A stretch of 64,000 bases of DNA from an uncultured Clostridia bacterium (GCA_945876745.1 CAMCPL010000010.1:1-64000); one strand, 5' to 3'. Counted from the first letter of the stretch, positions 1 to 5,776 are shown. Numbers and translations: made by a program. Notes: a model not told the origin generated them from the sequence alone.

Positions 1-28
1 TAGTTATTATTTGATACAAAAAATATAA
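1..28 (+). pseudogene. 3' end of an IS200-like (RAYT) transposase copy
   Basis: The first 28 bases encode the last residues and stop codon of the transposase found complete to its 3' end at 4381 (ending YYLIQKI). Bases 1-58 match 4354-4411 without a mismatch by my reading, including the palindrome that follows. The window therefore opens inside another copy of the same REP-transposase unit. Whether that copy is intact upstream cannot be seen. Confidence 0.8.
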
Positions 29-30
29 AT

Positions 31-57
31 CAATCATAGAACCGTCCCCTGATTGAC
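31..57 (-). repeat. REP-like palindrome, family A (copy A1)
   Basis: The outer stem is CAATCA/TGATTG and the inner core is TAGAACCGTCCCC, the reverse complement of the core in forward copies. It lies 2 bases after the transposase stop codon and directly before the ribosome binding site of the next gene. It is the same element as A6 at 4384, which follows the other transposase copy. Confidence 0.85.
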
Positions 58-76
58 CCAAGAAAGGATAACTAAT

Positions 77-1126
77 ATGAAGACAATCTTTTTATCTAAA
101 CAAGGTTATTTGTTTAGAATAATAAGCTCTTTACTTCAAATACTAATTTTTTCTCCAATATCATTGATATTGTCATATGTTGTATCATCCATTGTTTTGG
201 AATTTTTCAATACAGATACATTAATTGTTTTCAAAACAGTATTTATAGTGATAAATTTATTATGGCTTTTAAGAAATAGTTTTATTAAATTATCAGATAA
301 TAAGGTATTTTTGTATGATTTTATAGGAAAAAGAAAAATCATTGAACTTGACGAAATTAATTCTTTAAAAATAATCGATTATAAAGATTTAAGAAAGATT
401 GTGTTTAGCCACTCAGGAAACAATCCACTTATTTCAAATGCTTCTGCATTTTTATTACCAATAGGTAAGTTTATTATGTTTAAGAATAAATTTGGTCGTG
501 ATGTTGTTATTGGTGTTTGGAATTATAAAAAATTATATAAGAATCTTCTAATATACAATAACAGCGATTTAGTTTCTTCGGAAATTGGACAATCAAATTA
601 TTGTCAAAACAATAAAAATAATTTTTTGGATAAAAAATATAATTTTATTGTTAAAATGCCTATAAAAAATCATATTATAACCTATTTTAAGCATTTTCCT
701 GAAACTGTTGTAAGACCTTTAATTTTTCTATTATTTATATTTTTTTCATTCAATAGAATAGGGGTTAAAATAAATCCGTTTATATTATTGGGATTGTATT
801 TTATTAATAGTTTAATAACATATTTTCTTATCGTTAGAATAGTTGTTGATACTAAAAATGATACACTAAGACTTAAATTATTTAATGATAACAATATGAA
901 TATTGTTAAAATTGATAATTTAAGTAATCTTGAATATGTCAATTCTGCAAATGAATTAGTTGCTGATGAAAAAGATTTTCAATCTATGATTTGTACGCCG
1001 TATTATAAAAAAAGTTCTGACAATTTGATTGCATTTGAAAATTCAAAGAATATATATGTTGTATTATCAGTAAATAAGCCAGATGAATTGTACAATTTAT
1101 TAAAAAAGTACAAGGTCCAATATTAG
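77..1126 (+). CDS. Unknown four-helix membrane protein bracketed by REP palindromes
   Basis: I do not recognise this 349-residue protein. The ATG at 77 is preceded by AAAGGA at good spacing; the ORF track start at 53 lies inside the palindrome and is unlikely. Two hydrophobic segments lie near residues 10-40 and 45-65, then a soluble stretch of about 150 residues, then two more hydrophobic segments near 210-230 and 235-260 and a soluble tail. That layout of membrane pairs alternating with soluble domains recalls PH-like or STM3941-type membrane proteins, but no family motif is visible. The gene is very AT-rich. It is bracketed by palindromes A1 and A2 whose cores point in opposite directions. 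Its neighbours include immunity-like genes, so a membrane immunity protein is possible; this is inference only. Confidence 0.7.
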   Translation: MKTIFLSKQGYLFRIISSLLQILIFSPISLILSYVVSSIVLEFFNTDTLIVFKTVFIVINLLWLLRNSFIKLSDNKVFLYDFIGKRKIIELDEINSLKIIDYKDLRKIVFSHSGNNPLISNASAFLLPIGKFIMFKNKFGRDVVIGVWNYKKLYKNLLIYNNSDLVSSEIGQSNYCQNNKNNFLDKKYNFIVKMPIKNHIITYFKHFPETVVRPLIFLLFIFFSFNRIGVKINPFILLGLYFINSLITYFLIVRIVVDTKNDTLRLKLFNDNNMNIVKIDNLSNLEYVNSANELVADEKDFQSMICTPYYKKSSDNLIAFENSKNIYVVLSVNKPDELYNLLKKYKVQY

Positions 1127-1130
1127 GAGG

Positions 1131-1159
1131 AACCAATCAAGGGACGGTTCTATGATTGA
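1131..1159 (+). repeat. REP-like palindrome, family A (copy A2)
   Basis: It begins AACCAATCA, has the core AGGGACGGTTCTA and closes with TGATTGA. It starts 4 bases after the stop codon of the 349-residue membrane protein. Its core runs opposite to A1, so the two enclose the gene as an inverted pair. Confidence 0.85.
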
Positions 1160-1166
1160 ATAGAGT

Positions 1167-1190
1167 GAACAGGGAACCGTCCCCTGTGCA
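1167..1190 (-). repeat. REP-like palindrome, family B (copy B1)
   Basis: It has the core GGGAACCGTCCCC and outer arms ACAGG/CCTGT, ending TGTGCA. It lies only 7 bases after A2, so two families abut here. It precedes the Imm11-like gene by about 30 bases. Confidence 0.85.
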
Positions 1191-1221
1191 GTATAGAAAA
1201 AGTTTTTGGAAAAGATAAAAA

Positions 1222-1764
1222 ATGAAATATTATAAACTAATAGCGAACGCTTATTCATGTAAAAATCCATTAGTACTAAAAATAAATTCTGAAGAAAATT
1301 ATTTTGATGAAAAGAACATTTACAAAGATATTGATTTAAAGTGCAATTTGATTAAAGCCTATTCATATTCAGAAAAAAATGACACTATCATTGAGGATTT
1401 TATTGTAAGCAATATTGGATTACCTATTGTTACTGAAAGAGCAAAAGAAGTAATAGAGAAATTATCAATTGGTAATACAGAGTTTATACCTATAAAAGTT
1501 ACTAATATGAACAATATAAGCACAAAATTATATGCGGTACATATAAGAAATCATATAAGTGATGATGCTATAAACTTAGATATATGCAAATGCATTGGTA
1601 ATTCAATTGCTGTTTATGGTTTTTTTGAAGAAAAAATTAATGGAAATGATTTATTCAGATTACAAAAAAATAATTTTGCAATATTTGTTTCACAAAAATT
1701 TGTTCAAGCAGCAAAAAAGAATAAATTAACAGGATTTTCATTTACTGATGTTCGAACTGTCTGA
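1222..1764 (+). CDS. Imm11-like (DUF1629-type) immunity protein
   Basis: This 180-residue cytosolic protein ends in a block (FRLQKNNFAIFVSQKF followed by LTGFSF) that is characteristic of Imm11-type immunity proteins of polymorphic toxin systems. In that family the N-terminal part usually begins with a YYKL motif, as here, and the length of about 180 residues is normal. Such proteins bind and neutralise a cognate toxin domain. No toxin gene is next to it; only RHS/YD-repeat scraps lie nearby at 1923 and 2922. The ATG at 1222 has a weak GGAAAAG upstream. The gene is AT-rich and is enclosed by palindromes B1 and B2. Family assignment is by motif memory; function is inferred. Confidence 0.65.
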   Translation: MKYYKLIANAYSCKNPLVLKINSEENYFDEKNIYKDIDLKCNLIKAYSYSEKNDTIIEDFIVSNIGLPIVTERAKEVIEKLSIGNTEFIPIKVTNMNNISTKLYAVHIRNHISDDAINLDICKCIGNSIAVYGFFEEKINGNDLFRLQKNNFAIFVSQKFVQAAKKNKLTGFSFTDVRTV

Positions 1765-1830
1765 ATTAATGTATATTTGTTAAAAATACACTTCACAATT
1801 TTAATATATGTAAGAAAAGATGTTTCAAAT

Positions 1831-1856
1831 AACACAGGGGACGGTTCCTTGTGCAC
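1831..1856 (+). repeat. REP-like palindrome, family B (copy B2)
   Basis: It reads AACACA, core GGGGACGGTTCC, then TTGTGCAC. It is downstream of the Imm11-like gene, and its core is opposite to that of B1, although the outer flanks (AA on the left, GCA on the right) are the same way round in both. Confidence 0.85.
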
Positions 1857-1894
1857 GTAGACGGGACTATCTATAGGAATTGTAAGAAAATATT

Positions 1895-1920
1895 GAACAC
1901 AGGGAACCGTCCCCTGTGCA
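1895..1920 (-). repeat. REP-like palindrome, family B (copy B3)
   Basis: It has the core GGGAACCGTCCCC between AACACA and CTGTGCA arms. It sits 38 bases after B2 and directly before the first RHS-like fragment. Confidence 0.85.
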
Positions 1921-1922
1921 TT

Positions 1923-2043
1923 CGCCCCTTAACCCCTAATTAGTATGTAACAAGAGACAAGAGTATTGAATACACCCACGGCAATAATACCGCTTCGTAT
2001 TCATATACTACCACCGGTACAGGTGAAAATGAAAAGATTAATG
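1923..2043 (+). pseudogene. RHS/YD-repeat protein fragment, copy 1 (121-bp direct repeat)
   Basis: These 121 bases are identical by my reading to 2922-3042. In one frame they encode part of a YD-repeat-like protein (YTHGNNTASYSYT). Here the sequence is cut at ATTAATG by palindrome B4, whereas the second copy continues. There is no start codon or usable reading frame, so this is a dead fragment. Confidence 0.65.
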
Positions 2044-2070
2044 GAACACAGGGAACCGTCCCCTGTGCAC
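2044..2070 (-). repeat. REP-like palindrome, family B (copy B4)
   Basis: It has the same sequence as B3 and lies exactly at the end of the duplicated RHS fragment, so it marks the junction where that fragment was interrupted. It precedes the 106-residue membrane protein gene. Confidence 0.85.
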
Positions 2071-2113
2071 GTGCATATAATTGGTATCTTGGTATGTAAT
2101 GGAGATGAAATAA

Positions 2114-2434
2114 ATGAAAAAAGAATTTGATTATAATGTAAGTCCGTTAGCTATTGCCATAGTAGCAACAATTCTCACGCTCTTAGATGCGATATTTTCA
2201 GATTTTGGAAGGGCACGTTTGATCTATCGTGGATTTGGAAGAGGTGAATTATGCGGAACGGCTTTCATAATTGGATTTTTAGTTGTAACGATTTTTTATA
2301 AAGGATATCGTCAGTACGTTTGGACTAAAAAAGGACTGATTACACTTTTTGTCGCATTAGCAATAAATCTTGCCATAGCAATTTACTGCATAATAAATCA
2401 TTATAATCTTTATGGCTATTTCGGAATTATATAA
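2114..2434 (+). CDS. Small three-helix membrane protein of unknown function
   Basis: This 106-residue protein has three hydrophobic segments near residues 10-30, 48-65 and 78-98. A glycine/arginine-rich loop (RGFGRGELCG) follows the first. No family is recognised. The ATG at 2114 has a GGAG about 10 bases upstream. It follows palindrome B4 and, like the other cargo genes here, is AT-rich. Because it lies among immunity-like genes and RHS fragments, a membrane-bound immunity role is possible but unsupported by any motif. Confidence 0.6.
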   Translation: MKKEFDYNVSPLAIAIVATILTLLDAIFSDFGRARLIYRGFGRGELCGTAFIIGFLVVTIFYKGYRQYVWTKKGLITLFVALAINLAIAIYCIINHYNLYGYFGII

Positions 2435-2538
2435 CAAAAAAGATTAGAGGACTAATCAATGAATGGTATCTTGTGTTGATGAAAAAAGGCATAACACACC
2501 CTCTCCCTTTTAACGGATAAACGCTATAATTTACTAAT

Positions 2539-2567
2539 ACAACGGCAAGGGAAATCCTTGCCGTTGT
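2539..2567. terminator. Strong hairpin between convergent genes
   Basis: A perfect 12-bp stem (ACAACGGCAAGG with its complement) encloses a 5-base loop. It lies between the 106-residue gene on the plus strand and the NlpC/P60 remnant on the minus strand. No long T-run follows on either side, so termination is likely but not certain. Confidence 0.55.
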
Positions 2568-2572
2568 GTGGT

Positions 2573-2710
2573 TTATGAAATAAGGCTTTTATTGTTTTCC
2601 CAACCCCAAGCAAAGCCGTTAAAGCCTTCGTTCCAGCTTTCAAGGGATTGTACCTTTACTGTGCCTGAGAGGTTGTGTATTACCTGTCCGTTACCGATAT
2701 AGATGCCGAC
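2573..2710 (-). pseudogene. C-terminal fragment of an NlpC/P60-type protein
   Basis: About 45 codons on the minus strand read GIYIGNGQVIHNL, then SLESW, then GFAWGWEN and a stop. This resembles the last part of an NlpC/P60 cell-wall peptidase domain, including the histidine-containing strand. The catalytic cysteine half is missing. The upstream end, at 2710, is exactly where the duplicated rimP-upstream sequence begins, so the longer ORF in the track is a chimera. It is a remnant, not a working enzyme. Confidence 0.55.
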
Positions 2711-2872
2711 CCCTACAAAAATCTTTCTTATTTGTGGGCTTTGCGAGCCTTTGAATCTCTCCACCGCAAGGAGTTCCCCTGTCTTTGACAAGAGAGGATT
2801 GTTTATTATAGTGTGTTGTTGCAATAAATAGTAAAATTTCTCTTGACAAATGCATATTATAATATATAATAA
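2710..2872 (+). repeat. Duplicate of the rimP upstream region, copy 1
   Basis: This segment matches 5544-5705 with scattered mismatches and one indel, and includes the complete promoter. It is cut at TATAATAA by palindrome A3. The rimP copy looks functional, so this one is probably the displaced duplicate. Confidence 0.75.
2843..2870 (+). promoter_or_regulatory. Duplicated promoter, now reading into palindrome A3
   Basis: TTGACA (2843-2848) is separated by 16 bases from TATAAT (2865-2870), the same as the rimP promoter. Transcription from it would enter A3, the RHS fragment and then the transposase copies. Confidence 0.6.
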
Positions 2873-2900
2873 CCAATCAGGGGACGGTTCTCTGATTGAC
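2871..2900 (+). repeat. REP-like palindrome, family A (copy A3)
   Basis: It begins AACCAATCA, has the core GGGGACGGTTCTC and ends TGATTGAC. It is joined directly to the -10 box of the duplicated promoter. Confidence 0.85.
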
Positions 2901-2921
2901 GAAACAAGGGGTGGTTAACTC

Positions 2922-3137
2922 CGCCCCTTAACCCCTAATTAGTATGTAACAAGAGACAAGAGTATTGAATACACCCACGGCAATAATACCGCTTCGTATT
3001 CATATACTACCACCGGTACAGGTGAAAATGAAAAGATTAATGCCGACTCCGTAAAGTATAACAATACCGCTGTTCTTTCATCATCATATACCTATGATGA
3101 TAAAGGCAATGTGCTTATAAAGTCGTACGGTGATAAG
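2922..3137 (+). pseudogene. RHS/YD-repeat protein fragment, copy 2
   Basis: In the frame starting at 2943 the sequence encodes YTHGNNTASYSYT, later SSYTYDDKGNVLIKSYGDKN. The YTYDDKGNVL stretch is a classic YD-repeat. The frame has no start and an upstream stop, and runs straight into palindrome A4 at 3138. It is the remains of a large RHS/YD-repeat surface or toxin-delivery protein. The first 121 bases are shared with 1923-2043. No other open gene occupies 2825-3207. Confidence 0.7.
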
Positions 3138-3167
3138 AACCAATCAGGGGACGGTTCTATGATTGAC
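3138..3167 (+). repeat. REP-like palindrome, family A (copy A4), 5' flank of transposase copy 1
   Basis: It reads AACCAATCA, core GGGGACGGTTCTA, TGATTGAC. It is followed after 40 bases by the transposase start codon and marks the left end of the 427-bp tandem unit. Confidence 0.85.
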
Positions 3168-3207
3168 AAATGCTGAGACTTAGGTTATACTATTATTGGT
3201 GATAGAA

Positions 3208-3564
3208 ATGCCTAGACATGCAAGAAAAAAGAGTAACAGCGGAATATATCATATAATTCTGCGTGGTGTAAACAGACAGCAAATCTTTGAAGACAATGAA
3301 GATTATTATAAATTTTTGCAAGTCGTAGAAGAAAGCAAGGCAATAAGTGGATTTGAACTTTTTGCTTATTGCCTTATGAGTAATCATATTCACTTATTGC
3401 TTAAAGAAATCTAAGAACCAATAGAACAGATAATGAAAAGAATAACAACACGATTTGTTTATTGGTACAATATAAAATATCAGCGCAGCGGACATTTATT
3501 TCAGGATAGATACAAAAGCGAACCTGTGGAAGATGATGCATACTTTTTAACTGTGATAAGATAC
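3208..3564 (+). pseudogene. IS200-like (RAYT-type) transposase, truncated copy 1
   Basis: The gene starts at the ATG at 3208 (MPRHARKK). It shows the Y1 transposase HUH motif SNHIHLLL, is interrupted by an in-frame TAA at 3412-3414, continues in the same frame (PIEQIMKRI) and is cut off at 3564 by palindrome A5. It lacks the last 130 or so residues. The same internal stop is present in copy 2. Confidence 0.8.
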
Positions 3565-3594
3565 AACCAATCAGGGGACGGTTCTCTGATTGAC
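3565..3594 (+). repeat. REP-like palindrome, family A (copy A5), 5' flank of transposase copy 2
   Basis: It has the same sequence as A3 (core GGGGACGGTTCTC). It breaks the reading frame of copy 1 and stands 41 bases before the start codon of copy 2. Confidence 0.85.
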
Positions 3595-3634
3595 AAATGC
3601 TGAGACTTAGGTTATACTATCATTGGTGATAGAA

Positions 3635-4381
3635 ATGCCTAGACAAGCAAGAAAAAAGAGTAACAGCGGGATATATCATATAATTCTGCGTGGTGTAAAC
3701 AGACAGCAAATCTTTGAAGACAATGAAGATTATTATAAATTTTTGCAAGTCGTAGAAGAAAGCAAGGCAATAAGTGGATTTGAACTTTTTGCTTATTGCC
3801 TTATGAGTAATCATATTCACTTATTGCTTAAAGAAATCTAAGAACCAATAGAACAGATAATGAAAAGAATAACAACACGATTTGTTTATTGGTACAATAT
3901 AAAATATCAGCGCAGCGGACATTTATTTCAGGATAGATACAAAAGCGAACCTGTGGAAGATGATGCATACTTTTTAACTGTGATAAGATATATTCATCAA
4001 AATCCGGTAAATGCAGAGATATGCAAAAACCCAAAAAACTACTCTTTTAGCAGTTATAACGAATATTTCAAAACAACGACATTTGTTGATTGCAATTATG
4101 TTTTCGCAATAATAAAAAAAGACGATTTTATCAAACTTCACAAACAAAAAGTATCGGAACAATGTTTGGAAATTGAGGATAAATCGAAAGTTAGGGTAAC
4201 TGACGAGCAAGCACAGAAAATAATTGAAAAATATTCAAAATGTAAAAATGCAACTGAATTTCAGGCATTGGACATAAAGTTAAGAAATAAATGCTTAAAA
4301 AAGTTTAAGGAAAGCGGTCTATCTATACGGCAAATTAGTAGGTTGACAGGGGTTAGTTATTATTTGATACAAAAAATATAA
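3635..4381 (+). pseudogene. IS200-like (RAYT-type) transposase with in-frame stop, copy 2
   Basis: The predicted protein is a Y1-family HUH transposase: an N-terminal RGVNRQQIF segment, the metal-binding HUH pair in SNHIHLLL near residue 60, then RYIHQNPV, and a C-terminal helix-turn-helix-like region (SIRQISRLTGVSYYLIQKI) typical of REP-associated tyrosine transposases. A TAA at 3839-3841 splits it into the two ORFs of the track, which are in the same frame with 18 bases between them. The catalytic tyrosine probably lies in the second half (near FVYWYN or the later YRSE-type region), which I cannot fix. It is flanked by palindromes with opposite cores, A5 and A6, as in REP-RAYT units of other bacteria. 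It is probably inactive unless the stop is read through. Confidence 0.8.
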
Positions 4382-4383
4382 AT

Positions 4384-4410
4384 CAATCATAGAACCGTCC
4401 CCTGATTGAC
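4384..4410 (-). repeat. REP-like palindrome, family A (copy A6), 3' flank of transposase copy 2
   Basis: It is identical to A1 and inverted in its core relative to A5. It begins 2 bases after the transposase stop codon. Confidence 0.85.
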
Positions 4411-4411
4411 C

Positions 4412-4516
4412 TTGCGATTATATCGCAAAGTGAAATACGCCGTTGGCGTGTTGAGGTTTGTTTGATTATATATTGCGGGAGGTCGAGGACGGTGCAGGTG
4501 AGATTATCCCCTACAA
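4412..4516 (+). repeat. 105-bp direct repeat, copy 1
   Basis: It matches 5448-5552 with one difference noticed (TATATCG versus TACATCG). It contains a short hairpin (TTGCGAT with ATCGCAA) at its left end and the string GGGAGGTCGAGGACGGTGC. It has no coding content that I can support. Confidence 0.8.
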
Positions 4517-4750
4517 GTCCGTTACAGTAAGGCAACCGTAGGGGTCGGCGGTCTCGCCTGCCGGCTCGGTCGGTGCTTCTGCATAAAAATGCAGAGGTGT
4601 CCACCGGACACCCGCACCCCTGACGACCCGTTAGGATATCGTATCGGCGGACGATTGATAATCGTCCCTACGGTAGTTTGAACATTTACAGTGTCGTTTC
4701 ATTTGTGCGACATCTCGTAGCGACGAGCATTGCTCGTCATAAAAATAAGT
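4517..4750 (+). other. Non-coding stretch packed with short hairpins
   Basis: No gene is visible. At least four short perfect inverted repeats occur: TCTGCAT/ATGCAGA (4578-4595), GTGTCC/GGACAC (4597-4611), GGACGATT/AATCGTCC (4649-4667) and GACGAGCA/TGCTCGTC (4722-4738). The stretch is more GC-rich than the genes around it. It looks like accumulated small palindromic elements of another type. Confidence 0.6.
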
Positions 4751-4775
4751 AACACAGGGGACGGTCCCCTGTGCA
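4751..4775 (+). repeat. REP-like palindrome, family B (copy B5)
   Basis: This is the most perfect member: CACAGGGGAC and GTCCCCTGTG arms around a single G. It lies 21 bases before the SUFU-like start codon. Confidence 0.85.
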
Positions 4776-4795
4776 GTCTGAAAGAGAGGATTTAT

Positions 4796-5362
4796 ATGAA
4801 CCCAAAGAATAAAATAATCGCTAAAAATGTGTTTCAAATATTCAAAACACAGCCTAAAGTTTTTAAATACGGAAATGACGATAATACAAAAACTGTGGAC
4901 ATTGTAATTTGCGACAACAGTCCGTATGATGGTGTTAGTTCATATTCTACAATAGGATTGTATAATACAAATATAGGATTGAGTAGCAATGATAAACCGA
5001 TAAGAACTGAGATTTTAGGAGCTTGTGATATGCAAATAGAAGAGTTTGAAAACATTATTTCAACGGTTGCATTTGAAATAATGGATAGACAATGCGCATA
5101 TCCGGGTTTTGTTATTGATAATATTGTATCGATGTATATCGGTAATAGTGATATGAAACATTTGTTATTGACATATCCGTTTTTATGGGATAATACCAAC
5201 TCGATGAATTTTGATGATTTTACTCTTGCTTTCTTAATGTTAATACCTATTTCCGAAAGAGAAAAGGAGTATTGTAATGAAAACGGATTAGATGCATTAG
5301 AAACTATTTTTGAAGAATATCAAATTGATGTGTTTGACATTTATAGAAAAAGCGTTTTATAA
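4796..5362 (+). CDS. SUFU-family (suppressor of fused-like) immunity protein
   Basis: This 188-residue protein has the pattern of bacterial SUFU-domain proteins: VDIVICDN and YSTIGL near residues 35-55, RTEILGAC near 75, then a hydrophobic FLMLIPISEREKEY and a C-terminal DALETIFEE segment. Bacterial SUFU proteins are commonly immunity proteins in polymorphic toxin loci. The start is the ATG at 4796 with GAGAGGA upstream; the track's start at 4730 lies before palindrome B5 and is not credible. The gene stands alone and is AT-rich between palindromes B5 and B6, with no toxin beside it. The immunity role is inferred from the family and from the nearby Imm11-like gene and RHS scraps. Confidence 0.7.
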   Translation: MNPKNKIIAKNVFQIFKTQPKVFKYGNDDNTKTVDIVICDNSPYDGVSSYSTIGLYNTNIGLSSNDKPIRTEILGACDMQIEEFENIISTVAFEIMDRQCAYPGFVIDNIVSMYIGNSDMKHLLLTYPFLWDNTNSMNFDDFTLAFLMLIPISEREKEYCNENGLDALETIFEEYQIDVFDIYRKSVL

Positions 5363-5378
5363 TTATTGCTTTTGAAAT

Positions 5379-5403
5379 GCACAGGGGACGGTGCCTTGTG
5401 TTC
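5379..5403 (-). repeat. REP-like palindrome, family B (copy B6)
   Basis: It reads GCACA, GGGGACGGTGCC, TTGTGTTC. The outer flank is reversed compared with B5 (GCA is on the left, AA-complement on the right). It lies 16 bases after the SUFU-like stop codon, so the gene is bracketed by an inverted pair when the flanks are compared. Confidence 0.8.
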
Positions 5404-5447
5404 AGTGATATACGGCTGCGCCGTGTGAAATCGCAAGCGGTGAAATT

Positions 5448-5552
5448 TTGCGATTACATCGCAAAGTGAAATACGCCGTTGGCGTGTTGAGGTTTGTTTG
5501 ATTATATATTGCGGGAGGTCGAGGACGGTGCAGGTGAGATTATCCCCTACAA
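5448..5552 (+). repeat. 105-bp direct repeat, copy 2
   Basis: It is the partner of 4412-4516. Here it runs directly into the rimP upstream repeat at 5544. The whole stretch 5363-5776 has no gene; it holds palindrome B6, this repeat, the rimP promoter and its leader hairpin. Confidence 0.8.
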
Positions 5553-5705
5553 AAATCTCTCTTATCTGCGGGCTTTGCGAGCCTTTGAATCTCTCCACTG
5601 CAAGCGGCTCCCTCTCTTTGACAATAGAGGATTGTTTATTATAGTGCGTTGTTGCAATAAATAGTAAAATTTCTCTTGACAAATGCATATTATAATATAT
5701 AATAA
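5544..5705 (+). repeat. rimP upstream region, partner of the duplicate at 2710
   Basis: It matches 2710-2872 at roughly nine bases in ten. It carries the promoter that would drive the rimP operon and is probably the original copy. Confidence 0.75.
5676..5703 (+). promoter_or_regulatory. Promoter of the rimP-nusA-infB operon
   Basis: Consensus TTGACA (5676-5681) and TATAAT (5698-5703) are 16 bases apart. Transcription would start near 5710, leaving a leader of about 65 bases that contains the hairpin at 5729. Confidence 0.75.
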
Positions 5706-5728
5706 ATATAATCGAATATAAACAAAGT

Positions 5729-5758
5729 GAGGTGAGCCCAAAGGGTTCGCTTCTTTTT
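5729..5758 (+). terminator. Leader hairpin and T-run upstream of rimP (possible attenuator)
   Basis: An 11-bp stem with three G-U pairs (GAGGTGAGCCC with GGGTTCGCTTC, loop AAA) is followed at once by five T. It stands between the promoter and the rimP ribosome binding site. This is the structure of an intrinsic terminator, so read-through could be controlled, plausibly by NusA or a related product of the operon; the control itself is inference. Confidence 0.6.
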
Positions 5759-5776
5759 ATTACAGGTGGTGAAATT

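Larger units (their letters stand above)
3138..3991 (+). repeat. 427-bp tandem duplication of REP plus transposase 5' part
   Basis: The segment 3138-3564 is repeated at 3565-3991 with only a few substitutions, for example CATGCAAG versus CAAGCAAG after the start codon and TATG versus TCTG in the palindrome. The second copy then runs on to the end of the gene. The junction at 3564/3565 is exactly the start of a palindrome. Confidence 0.85.

Noticed and set aside
2543-2573. The hairpin at 2539 as a further REP copy
   Set aside because: Its arms ACAACGGCAAGG do not match the palindrome core; it is more like a simple terminator.
31-5403. The palindromes as a CRISPR array
   Set aside because: The copies are not evenly spaced, the sequences between are genes, and no cas gene is near.
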